12,620 nt of DNA from NCBI GenBank assembly GCA_003819755.1, contig RPQK01000132.1:1-12620 (forward strand). Direction: 5' to 3'. Of the stretch, positions 6,272-12,620 are shown piece by piece. Within the stretch, counting starts at the first letter, position 1; each line of letters begins with the position of its first letter. Source of the DNA: Acidobacteriota bacterium. Lineage in GTDB: Bacteria > Acidobacteriota > UBA6911 > RPQK01. The notes under the pieces were generated by a model that was given only the letters and a program-made list of their open reading frames with translations, searched no databases and was not told the origin of the DNA. The translations under genes and the position numbers were made by a program.

Positions 6272-7935
6272 TTCCCGAAGACATTAAAAAAGCAGCGGAA
6301 GCGTGGACGGAGAAAGCCGTCCGGCGCGCTACTTCTCGATCCCCGGAGAGAAGCGCGCGCTTTGAGACGGCGTCCGGGACTCCGGTGGAGCGGCTGTACC
6401 TGCCAGAAGAGGCCCCGATCACCGAGTATGATGAAAAGCTGGGCTTTCCGGGAGAGTACCCTTTCACGCGCGGCGTCCAGACAACCATGTATCGCGGCCG
6501 GCTTTGGACGATGCGCCAATACGCCGGCTTTTCCACCGCGGAGGATTCGAACCGGCGGTATCGTTACCTGCTCGAGCAGGGATCGACGGGGCTGTCCGTG
6601 GCCTTCGATCTCCCCACGCAGATAGGGCTCGATTCCGACGACGAACGATGTATTGGCGAGGTCGGCAAGGTTGGGGTGGCGATTGACACGCTGGAGGACA
6701 TGGAGAGGCTTTTTGAGGGCATTCCTCTGGATCGGGTCTCCACGTCGATGACGATCAATGCCCCGGCCGCCGTTCTCCTGGCGATGTACATTGCCGCCGC
6801 CGAGAAACAGGGAGTGCCCAGAGGCCAGCTGGCGGGCACAATCCAGAACGATGTCCTAAAGGAATACATCGCCCGCGGCACCTACATTTTTCCCCCGGAG
6901 CCGAGCCTGCGGATCGTGGCAGACATTTTTGCCTATTGCACTACGGAAGTCCCCCGGTGGAACACGATCTCGATCAGCGGTTACCATATCCGCGAAGCAG
7001 GGGCGACCGCCGCGCAGGAAGTGGCTTTTACACTCGCGGATGCCATCTGCTACATTGAGACAGCCCTCGCAGCCGGATTGGCGATCGATCAATTCGCGCC
7101 CCGGCTGACGTTCTTTTTTGCCGCCCATACGGATCTTTTCGAAGAGGTCGCGAAGTTCCGGGCCGCACGCCGGCTGTACGCCAAGCTGATGAAAGAGCGT
7201 TTCAAGGCCGAGGACCCGCGAAGCATGATGCTCCGCTTTCATACCCAGACCGGCGGTGTCACCCTTACGGCGCAGCAGCCCGACAATAACGTGGTCCGGG
7301 TCGCTATCCAAGCGCTTGCCGCTGTGCTGGGAGGGACCCAGTCGCTTCATACAAACTCCAAGGACGAAGCGCTGGCTTTGCCGACCGAGGACGCGGTGAC
7401 CGTGGCCTTGCGCACGCAGCAGATTATCGCCTACGAGTCGGGCGTGACCAACACGATCGACCCGCTCGCCGGCAGTTTCTTTGTTGAAAGCCTGACCGAC
7501 CAGATCGAGGCGGCCGCCACCGCCTACATCGCCGAAATCGACAGGATGGGCGGGGTCGTGAAGGCTATCGAAAGCGGATACGTTCAGCAGGAGATCGAGC
7601 GCTCCGCGTACGAGTTCGGTCGGAGTATCGAGGACAAACGGCGCGTGATTGTGGGTGTAAACGAGTTCAAGTCGGCGGCCGACCCGGATATCGAACTGTT
7701 CGAGGTGCCCGAAGAGGTCCGGGCGCATCAGATCGAAAGGCTCAACGAGGTCCGCGGACGTCGTGATCAGAAAGCCGTGAAGGAGGCCTTGGATTGTTTG
7801 CGCCAGGCGGCCGGTGATTCCAAGTCCAATCTGATGCCCCCGATCCTGGCGGCCGTCCACGCTTACGCCTCCATCGGCGAGATCTGTGGAGTGTTGAGAG
7901 AGTCGTTTGGGGAGTACGAGGAGAGTTTCAGCTGA
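6268..7935 (+). CDS. mcmA1: Methylmalonyl-CoA mutase, catalytic subunit
   Basis: The 555-residue catalytic TIM-barrel subunit lacks a fused B12 domain, and the gene just upstream supplies it. It interconverts succinyl-CoA and (R)-methylmalonyl-CoA by adenosylcobalamin radical chemistry. Signatures include RQYAGFSTAEDSN (83-95), GLSVAFDLPTQIG (108-120), GTIQNDVLKEY (190-200) and ISISGYHIREAGA (234-246). Using the well-studied Propionibacterium enzyme as reference, the substrate-binding residues Y89, Q197, R207, Y243 and H244 correspond here to Y85, Q193, R203, Y239 and H240. Tyr and Arg at the first and third of these favour methylmalonyl-CoA over isobutyryl- or 2-hydroxyisobutyryl-CoA. The ATG overlaps the upstream stop by four bases, and the epimerase starts two bases after its end. 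The usual MeaB chaperone gene is not next to it. Confidence 0.95.
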   Translation: MIPEDIKKAAEAWTEKAVRRATSRSPERSARFETASGTPVERLYLPEEAPITEYDEKLGFPGEYPFTRGVQTTMYRGRLWTMRQYAGFSTAEDSNRRYRYLLEQGSTGLSVAFDLPTQIGLDSDDERCIGEVGKVGVAIDTLEDMERLFEGIPLDRVSTSMTINAPAAVLLAMYIAAAEKQGVPRGQLAGTIQNDVLKEYIARGTYIFPPEPSLRIVADIFAYCTTEVPRWNTISISGYHIREAGATAAQEVAFTLADAICYIETALAAGLAIDQFAPRLTFFFAAHTDLFEEVAKFRAARRLYAKLMKERFKAEDPRSMMLRFHTQTGGVTLTAQQPDNNVVRVAIQALAAVLGGTQSLHTNSKDEALALPTEDAVTVALRTQQIIAYESGVTNTIDPLAGSFFVESLTDQIEAAATAYIAEIDRMGGVVKAIESGYVQQEIERSAYEFGRSIEDKRRVIVGVNEFKSAADPDIELFEVPEEVRAHQIERLNEVRGRRDQKAVKEALDCLRQAAGDSKSNLMPPILAAVHAYASIGEICGVLRESFGEYEESFS

Positions 7936-7936
7936 G

Positions 7937-8347
7937 ATGAGCGTCAAGGGCATCAACCATATCGGGATCGCGGTCGCGTCGATTGCCGAACAAGTGCCGT
8001 TTTACCGGGACGTCCTGGGGCTGGAGTACGAGGGCGAGGAAACGGTCGCCGAACAAAAGGTAAAGGTCGCGTTTTTCCGGGCCGGTTCGGTCCGGGTTGA
8101 GCTGCTCGAGGCGACCGAGCCGGAGAGCCCGATAGCCCGTTTTATCGAGAAGCGGGGCCAGGGGGTTCATCATCTGGCTTACTCAGTCGAGGACCTGCCC
8201 GCACGGATTGCCGAGCTGAAAGAGCAGGGAATCCAGATGATCGACAGTGTCCCCCGAGCCGGTGCCCACGATATGGCGATCGCCTTTATCCACCCAAAAT
8301 CGACCAACGGCGTTCTGACCGAGCTCTGCGAGCCCCAGGCGTCGTAG
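7937..8347 (+). CDS. mce: Methylmalonyl-CoA epimerase
   Basis: This 136-residue protein of the vicinal-oxygen-chelate superfamily interconverts the (R) and (S) forms of methylmalonyl-CoA. It thereby joins the mutase to biotin-dependent carboxylation or decarboxylation. The two beta-alpha-beta modules are visible, starting at KGINHIGIAV and GVHHLAYSVED. Likely metal ligands are H8, E55 (in VELLEA), H79 and E129 (in LTELCEP), and the length is typical. The ATG at 7937 comes immediately after the mutase stop and gives the normal family N-terminus. An upstream non-ATG start at 7907 would only add residues overlapping the mutase. Position and product both support co-transcription with the mutase. 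Confidence 0.94.
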   Translation: MSVKGINHIGIAVASIAEQVPFYRDVLGLEYEGEETVAEQKVKVAFFRAGSVRVELLEATEPESPIARFIEKRGQGVHHLAYSVEDLPARIAELKEQGIQMIDSVPRAGAHDMAIAFIHPKSTNGVLTELCEPQAS

Positions 8348-8350
8348 AGT

Positions 8351-9130
8351 ATGAAAATTACCCGCTTCGACTACGATTCGATCGACTCCACCAACGCCGA
8401 GGCGCGCAGGTTCTGGGGCCGGCCTGAGACGCGCCGGCCGGGAAGGGAAGCGCAAGGCGAGGAGAGGCGGGCCTGGGTTTTTGTCGCCAAGGAACAGACG
8501 GCTGGGCGCGGCAGGCTGGGCCGATCCTGGGCAAGTCCACCGGGTGGGCTGTGGTTCACGGTGCTCTGGCCCCTTGCGGCGAGCGTTGCTTCTGCACAGG
8601 CGGCTCCGTTGGTCGTCGGTCTGGCGGTTCTCCGGGCTATTGAAAACCACTGTTCCGGTCCGTGCAGGATCAAGTGGCCGAATGACATTCTGATCCGCGC
8701 CAGGAAGATCTGCGGAATTCTGTGCGAACTGGAATCCCAGTCAGATACTCCAGCGCTGGTCATTGGCATTGGAATAAACGCCAATTTCCACTCTTCTGAC
8801 CTCCCCGTCGGTGTTTCCTACCCGGGGACAACATTGCTCGATGAGACGGGTATTCAGACTGACCTTCATCGCCTTCTCCGGGAGACACTCGACGGATTGT
8901 CACAGACGCTTCTCGGCTTCGAGCGGGAAGGACTGACTCCTTTCCTTGGGCTGATTAACGCGCGGCTGGCCTGGGTGGGCGCCCGGGTCACGGTTTGCGG
9001 CTCGGAAGCGGGAGAGGTTACCGGCCTGCTGCGCGGAGTTGACGAGCGGGGACGCCTGGTCATCGATCGTGACGGCAGGCTGCTCGCCCTCCTGACCGGT
9101 GAAGTAAGGAAATCGGTGCTTGAGGATTGA
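8351..9130 (+). CDS. birA: Biotin--protein ligase (monofunctional BirA type)
   Basis: The 259-residue ligase activates biotin to biotinyl-AMP and attaches it to the lysine of biotin carrier domains. Key motifs are DSIDSTNAEA (9-18), the biotinyl-AMP loop GRGRLGRSW (52-60) with PPGGLWFT after it, and KWPNDILI (108-115) with the catalytic lysine K108. A C-terminal SH3-like domain (about 207-253) contains GLLRGVDERGRLVI. There is no N-terminal helix-turn-helix, so it is not expected to act as the biotin-operon repressor. Between STNAEARR and the core strand VFVAKEQT lies an arginine-rich stretch (about 21-41) that is more charged than usual. The start is three bases after the epimerase stop. In this cluster the obvious client is a propionyl-CoA carboxylase or methylmalonyl-CoA decarboxylase encoded elsewhere. 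Confidence 0.93.
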   Translation: MKITRFDYDSIDSTNAEARRFWGRPETRRPGREAQGEERRAWVFVAKEQTAGRGRLGRSWASPPGGLWFTVLWPLAASVASAQAAPLVVGLAVLRAIENHCSGPCRIKWPNDILIRARKICGILCELESQSDTPALVIGIGINANFHSSDLPVGVSYPGTTLLDETGIQTDLHRLLRETLDGLSQTLLGFEREGLTPFLGLINARLAWVGARVTVCGSEAGEVTGLLRGVDERGRLVIDRDGRLLALLTGEVRKSVLED

Positions 9131-9158
9131 CGGACGGGTGACCGATCATCCATGATCG
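9127..9158 (+). promoter_or_regulatory. Possible promoter with operator-like dyad before the CoA-transferase
   Basis: TTGACG (9127-9132, overlapping the birA stop) is a near-consensus -35 box. With an 18-base spacer it faces CATGAT (9151-9156), a weaker -10. The perfect dyad CGATCATCCATGATCG (9143-9158, 7-base arms) covers that -10, as an operator would. The 83-base gap is the only real break in an otherwise tightly packed cluster. It could give the CoA-transferase and GNAT genes separate control. No regulator gene is nearby and the call is by motif only. Confidence 0.28.
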
Positions 9159-9213
9159 ACGCTGACGCTATGTTAGTCTTCAAGTACCAACCCTCAGCGT
9201 AATCAGAACTCCT

Positions 9214-10710
9214 ATGAGCATGACTAGTTTGCCCAAACTCACTGCGCAGGAAGCGGCCAGGTTTATTCCCAATGGTGCCACCGTGGCGTTCAGCGGATTC
9301 ACGCCGGCCGGTGCGGCGAAGGTGGTTCCCTGTGCGATTGCGGTCCGCGCGCGCGAACTGCACGATCTTGACCAACCTTACCGGATTCGCGTCCTGACCG
9401 GCGCATCCACCGGGTATTGCCTGGATGAGGCCCTGTCCTCCGCACACGCGATTTCTTGGCGAACCCCCTACCAGTCGTCCCGGACCTTGCGGGACCAGAT
9501 CAATAGCGGCGAGGTCGAGTTTGTCGACATGCACTTGTCGCATCTCCCCCAGGCCGTCATGTTTGGATTTTTCGGGAAAATCGACTACGCCGTGGTTGAG
9601 GCGACGGATTTCAGCGGAGACGGCCGGATCTACTTGAGCACATCGATCGGCGCAACCCCGACGTTCCTGCATTGCGCCGAGAAGATCATCATAGAGCTCA
9701 ATCGTTTCCACTCGGTGCGGCTCAGCGAGATGGCGGACATCCGAATCCTGCCGCCTCCGCCCCATCGAAGCCCCATTCCGATCCACGACGCGCTGACCAA
9801 GATCGGATGGCCCTACATGGCCGTTGATCCGAAGAAGATCGTCGGCGTGGTGGAGAACGAGGAGCCGGACGACGTGGCCCCGTTTGATCCTCCCGACACG
9901 GTAAGCGGGAAGATCGCGGAGCGGGTCGTTCGATTTCTGCTTCAGGAGAGACGGGCCGGACGGATTCCGCAGGAGTTCCTGCCCCTCCAGGCCGGGGTCG
10001 GCAATGTTGCTAATGCCGTCATGGCCAATCTCGGTGAGAATCCCGAGGTTCCTAATTTCACCATGTACACTGAGGTCTTCCAGGATTCGCTGGTCGACCT
10101 CATGGAGAATGGGAAGTTGGTGGCCGCCAGTGCCACCAGCCTGACCGTGACCGAGGGCCAGCTCCGCCGAATGTACGACAACATGGACTTCTTTGTGCCC
10201 CGGATCGTGCTGCGTCCTCAGGAACTGGCGAACAATCCGGAGCTCGTCCGGCGCCTCGGGGTTATCGGCATGAACACCGCCATCGAAGCTGACATCTACG
10301 GCCATGTGAACTCGACACACGTGGGCGGGACCCACCTGATGAACGGCATCGGAGGCAGCGGCGATTTTACTCGGAACAGCTATCTGTCCGTCTTCATGTG
10401 CCCATCGATCGCGAAGGGTGGAAAGATCTCGACAATCGTCCCGATGGTGACGCACGTCGATCACAACGAGCACTCGGTCCAGATTATTGTGACGGAGCAG
10501 GGACTGGCCGATCTGCGCGGCCTGGGGCCAATGGAGCGGGCTCACAAGATCATCGCCAATTGTGCCCACCCGGCCTATCGAGAGTATCTGTACCGTTATC
10601 TCGAAGAGGCCCGTCCCGGACATATTCGCCATGATCTGAGCAAGTGTTTTGAGCTTCACCGTAACCTCCAGCAGTGCGGGTCAATGCTTCCGGGGGTCGA
10701 GAAGCTCTGA
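9214..10710 (+). CDS. Acetyl-CoA hydrolase/transferase family; probable succinate (propionyl/acetyl) CoA-transferase
   Basis: The 498-residue protein is a class I CoA-transferase of the succinate CoA-transferase subfamily (related to acetate-resistance AarC and E. coli ScpC). It would transfer CoA between succinate and acetate or propionate through a glutamyl-CoA thioester. The likely catalytic glutamate is E287 in MYTEVFQDS. It is preceded by the QAGVGNVANAV loop (259-269) and followed by MNTAIEADIYGHVNST and the CoA-site segment GIGGSGDFTRNSYLS (378-392). VTEQGLADLRGL also matches the subfamily. Two ATGs (9214 and 9220) could serve as the start; neither has a clear ribosome site. Next to mutase and epimerase genes, a role in propionate production or use via succinate is the best guess. 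Acetate is an equal alternative, and the exact acyl partner cannot be read from sequence. Confidence 0.9.
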   Translation: MSMTSLPKLTAQEAARFIPNGATVAFSGFTPAGAAKVVPCAIAVRARELHDLDQPYRIRVLTGASTGYCLDEALSSAHAISWRTPYQSSRTLRDQINSGEVEFVDMHLSHLPQAVMFGFFGKIDYAVVEATDFSGDGRIYLSTSIGATPTFLHCAEKIIIELNRFHSVRLSEMADIRILPPPPHRSPIPIHDALTKIGWPYMAVDPKKIVGVVENEEPDDVAPFDPPDTVSGKIAERVVRFLLQERRAGRIPQEFLPLQAGVGNVANAVMANLGENPEVPNFTMYTEVFQDSLVDLMENGKLVAASATSLTVTEGQLRRMYDNMDFFVPRIVLRPQELANNPELVRRLGVIGMNTAIEADIYGHVNSTHVGGTHLMNGIGGSGDFTRNSYLSVFMCPSIAKGGKISTIVPMVTHVDHNEHSVQIIVTEQGLADLRGLGPMERAHKIIANCAHPAYREYLYRYLEEARPGHIRHDLSKCFELHRNLQQCGSMLPGVEKL

Positions 10711-11204
10711 TGCCACATGGACTGACTATTCGCCCGGCGGTCCCTTCAGACACCGCCTTGATTTTGTCTTTCATTCGACAGCTGGCAGAGTACGAGCGTC
10801 TGGCTGATCAGGTGGAAGCGACAGAAGCCGAGCTTCATAAGTGGCTCTTCTGCGACCAGCCCGTGGCGCGGGTCTTGATCGCCGAATACTCGGGTGAAGC
10901 CGCCGGCTTTGCACTTTTTTTCCACAACTTTTCCACATTCCTCTCGAAGCCGGGAATCTTCCTTGAGGACCTGTACGTGCGCCCAAGTTCGAGGGGGAAA
11001 GGCATCGGCAAGGCGCTGCTGACAGAGTTGGTCAAGCTGGCTCACCAGGAGGGCTGCGGCCGTGTCGAGTGGGCCGTGCTTGACTGGAATGCCCCGGCGA
11101 TCGACTTCTACAAGTCGCTCGGCGCCCGCCCGATGTCCGATTGGACGATCTTCAGGCTGGATCGTGCGGGAATCAAGGCGTTGGCGGAAGGGGACGAAGG
11201 ATGA
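10710..11204 (+). CDS. GNAT-family N-acetyltransferase, diamine/polyamine (SSAT-like) type
   Basis: The 164-residue protein has the GNAT acetyl-CoA motif A, LEDLYVRPSSRGKGIGKALL (85-104), with the RGxGIG pyrophosphate loop. Motif B is WAVLDWNAPAIDFYKSLGA (121-139), in which N127 and Y134 are the usual conserved residues. The YVRP..RGKGIG and VLDWN..AI.FY pattern closely resembles spermidine/spermine N1-acetyltransferases, so acetylation of a polyamine or other small amine is likely. The substrate is not proven. The ATG at 10710 overlaps the CoA-transferase stop codon by one base (TGATG), which points to coupled translation; a start at 10674 would lie within the transferase. Its link to the methylmalonyl-CoA theme is unclear beyond use of acyl-CoA, and it may be a passenger at the operon end. 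Confidence 0.9.
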   Translation: MPHGLTIRPAVPSDTALILSFIRQLAEYERLADQVEATEAELHKWLFCDQPVARVLIAEYSGEAAGFALFFHNFSTFLSKPGIFLEDLYVRPSSRGKGIGKALLTELVKLAHQEGCGRVEWAVLDWNAPAIDFYKSLGARPMSDWTIFRLDRAGIKALAEGDEG

Positions 11205-11206
11205 AG

Positions 11207-11368
11207 GTGCGGAAAAATCGAATTTGTCGGCTACCGTGCAATCGCGCCTGATGCTCGAGACTTCCCTCTTTTGGATCTCCGGTTAGCGTGCAGGCTTCAA
11301 TCACACGGTCCCATCTGGCGACGGGACCCACGGTTGCCGACAAATTCGATTTTTTCAGACCTCCGCAC
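11207..11368. repeat. Terminal-inverted-repeat element between convergent genes
   Basis: The arms 11214-11238 and 11329-11353 match in 24 of 25 positions, with AAAATCGAATTTGTCGGC as the core. Outside them GTGCGGA (11207-11213) faces TCCGCAC (11362-11368), with eight unmatched bases on the right side. The roughly 90-base interior has no gene but holds a small hairpin, GGTCCC/GGGACC, near 11318-11328. A-runs and T-runs lie at the outer edge of each arm, so in either direction a transcript ends the stem with several U residues. Placed three bases after one stop and 14 before the opposing one, it could serve as a bidirectional terminator. Its size and ends also fit a MITE-like element. No target-site duplication is visible. 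Confidence 0.75.
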
Positions 11369-11382
11369 TGCACTACTACTGT

Positions 11383-12620
11383 TCACTCCGGCACCACCAC
11401 CACCGTCTGGCACAGATCGGGTGCTGTGGCGGGCCACATCAGTTTCTGTCCAGAAGCTGTTTCGGCTTGCAGGTAGTACTCGATGTCCTGCTTCAGTGGC
11501 GGGAGCGAAGCCTGATAAACCGCGCGGCCGAGGTGAGTCGCATTCACAATCTGATACTTCCCGCGTCCCATTGGTCTCCAGCGCAGGACCAGGCTCTTGA
11601 TGGGCCGGTTGTCGATAGCCAGAACCCGAACAGAAACGGCCTCTCCGGTCCGTGCCTCGGAGCGAACCGTCGGAACGGCCAGGCGGCTCGGTCCTCGATA
11701 CTCCTTGCCTGGGGTGGCTTCGGGCGGGACCGGCTCACCGCTCGCTTGGACGATCTTGGCGTCGTAGAACGAAAGAAACTGGAGGAGGCCCCGGTTGTGC
11801 TGTTCCAAGTTGGCGATCGTTCCAAGCTCGCCGGGAGTATCGGTTGCCGCCAGAAGGGTGGATAGCATCTTCTCCCAGGAGCGGGCCATCCGAACACGGA
11901 TCTCCACCGCTTCTCGAGCCCTCTGTTTCTTCTGGATGTCGTCTTTTTGCTGGTCTAACGCAGCCATTATCGCGTCCAGTTCGGCCCTCAGGCTTCCCAC
12001 CTCGGCAAGCGTCCGCATGTAACGGTAAGTGTTAAGCCAGTAGTCGAAACGCTCGAGGTTTCCCGCGCCCCGAACCTCGCCACGCAGCCTTTGAAGTTCG
12101 TCCACAAACGAGTACGAACCGGGGTCGACTTTCAGAGGGTTGATTCCTCCGGGTCCGTTTTTCCAATCCGACGGCTGGGGAAGGTCAAGCCCGTCAATCC
12201 TGGCTAATAGCCGGCCCGCCGTTTTTGCCACAGATTCGCCGAAGTTGGCTCGGGCGAAATCGATATAGAAATCCTCAATGGGCATCGTGCGGCGCCGCTC
12301 GGGGGGCGCGGGCTTGTCGTTACCGGCGGCACGGGGAGGCGCTGAGATCTTCCAATCCGAGGGGGCGTAGGACTGGTCCCAGCCGGCTGCGGCGAGAGCA
12401 GCCACGTTGGCCGCCAGGATCTTGGTCCGCCAGTGAATGCCGAGGAGGCCCGTACAGCCCATCGCCTTCGCGTCGACGGCGTCGTAGCGCATTCTTCCGA
12501 CCCAGGCCTGCGCCGAGACCAGGTTTGGCTCGTTCTCCACCCAGGGGATCGCCCATTTTGGTATTCCTCTAAGGACGGCAACCACCGATTCCACCCAATC
12601 ACGACCGAATTCACGGTTCA
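11383..12620 (-). CDS. C-terminal part of a large protein, probably carbohydrate-active or carbohydrate-binding
   Basis: The frame stays open through the right edge, so about 412 C-terminal residues are seen and the true start is outside. The internal ATG at 12592-12594 is not taken as the start because coding sequence (NREFGRDW) continues before it. Visible segments include KWAIPWVENEP and CTGLLGIHWRTKILAANV, followed by FYIDFARANFGESV and PSDWKNGPGGINP. These look like the end of a catalytic barrel in polysaccharide-acting proteins, possibly a glycoside hydrolase or malectin-containing protein. A long charged helical, possibly coiled-coil region follows, from about 12030 down to 11840. The last 90 or so residues look like a beta-sandwich (SVRVLAIDNRP, LVLRWRPMG, IEYYLQAETASG). 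The family assignment rests on resemblance from memory only. The gene converges on the GNAT gene. Confidence 0.6.
   Translation of the reverse strand, partial: NREFGRDWVESVVAVLRGIPKWAIPWVENEPNLVSAQAWVGRMRYDAVDAKAMGCTGLLGIHWRTKILAANVAALAAAGWDQSYAPSDWKISAPPRAAGNDKPAPPERRRTMPIEDFYIDFARANFGESVAKTAGRLLARIDGLDLPQPSDWKNGPGGINPLKVDPGSYSFVDELQRLRGEVRGAGNLERFDYWLNTYRYMRTLAEVGSLRAELDAIMAALDQQKDDIQKKQRAREAVEIRVRMARSWEKMLSTLLAATDTPGELGTIANLEQHNRGLLQFLSFYDAKIVQASGEPVPPEATPGKEYRGPSRLAVPTVRSEARTGEAVSVRVLAIDNRPIKSLVLRWRPMGRGKYQIVNATHLGRAVYQASLPPLKQDIEYYLQAETASGQKLMWPATAPDLCQTVVVVPE

Noticed and set aside
6268..7935. Isobutyryl-CoA or 2-hydroxyisobutyryl-CoA mutase instead of methylmalonyl-CoA mutase
   Set aside because: The specificity positions hold Tyr (85) and Arg (203), the methylmalonyl-CoA pattern. 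Isobutyryl-CoA mutase has Phe and Gln there, and an epimerase gene follows directly.
6856..7956. 366-codon open frame on the minus strand
   Set aside because: It is antisense to the catalytic mutase subunit, whose active-site residues are all present.
8866..10659. 597-codon open frame on the minus strand
   Set aside because: It lies antisense to birA and the CoA-transferase, both of which have clear family motifs. Long antisense frames are common in GC-rich coding DNA, and its product shows no recognisable domain.
11173..11373. 66-codon minus-strand frame containing KSNLSATV
   Set aside because: It spans the terminal-inverted-repeat element and the end of the GNAT gene. A KSNLSATV peptide is also read from the other strand because the ends are inverted copies, so it is a by-product of the repeat.

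Overview
The window is GC-rich bacterial chromosome. It holds ten complete protein genes, parts of two more cut by the window edges, and four large inverted repeats that lie only between genes. The likely source is an Acidobacteriota-like bacterium, at low confidence. Pointers are a sugar isomerase with an N-terminal twin-arginine motif, a YtxJ-type redox protein (linked to bacillithiol users), and a split B12-dependent methylmalonyl-CoA mutase. No rRNA, tRNA, CRISPR, transposase or phage gene was seen.

Left part (1-3012). The tail of a plus-strand gene converges on a minus-strand xylose-isomerase-like TIM-barrel gene, with a stepped palindrome between them. Divergent from the isomerase is a three-gene plus-strand run: a YkgJ-type cysteine-cluster protein, a YtxJ-like thioredoxin-fold protein overlapping it by 35 bases, and a LOG-family phosphoribohydrolase.

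Middle (2899-5790). A tex gene with an unusual basic, proline-rich tail sits between two hairpins. Both hairpins are built from the same 9-base unit (CAAGGACCT), but their outer arms differ. This is the most unusual arrangement in the window.

Right part (5840-11204). A compact plus-strand cluster encodes the methylmalonyl-CoA branch linking succinate and propionate: the cobalamin-binding mutase subunit, the catalytic mutase subunit, methylmalonyl-CoA epimerase and biotin protein ligase. After an 83-base gap with a possible promoter and operator dyad come a succinate/acetate-type CoA-transferase and a polyamine-type GNAT acetyltransferase. The mutase and epimerase interconvert succinyl-CoA and propionyl-CoA precursors. 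The ligase would biotinylate the carboxylase or decarboxylase that acts on methylmalonyl-CoA. The CoA-transferase would move CoA between succinate and a short-chain acid. The carboxylase and the mutase chaperone MeaB are not in the window.

Right edge (11207-12620). A 162-base element with near-perfect terminal inverted repeats separates the GNAT gene from a convergent minus-strand gene. That gene is cut by the window end and probably encodes a large carbohydrate-active or carbohydrate-binding protein.
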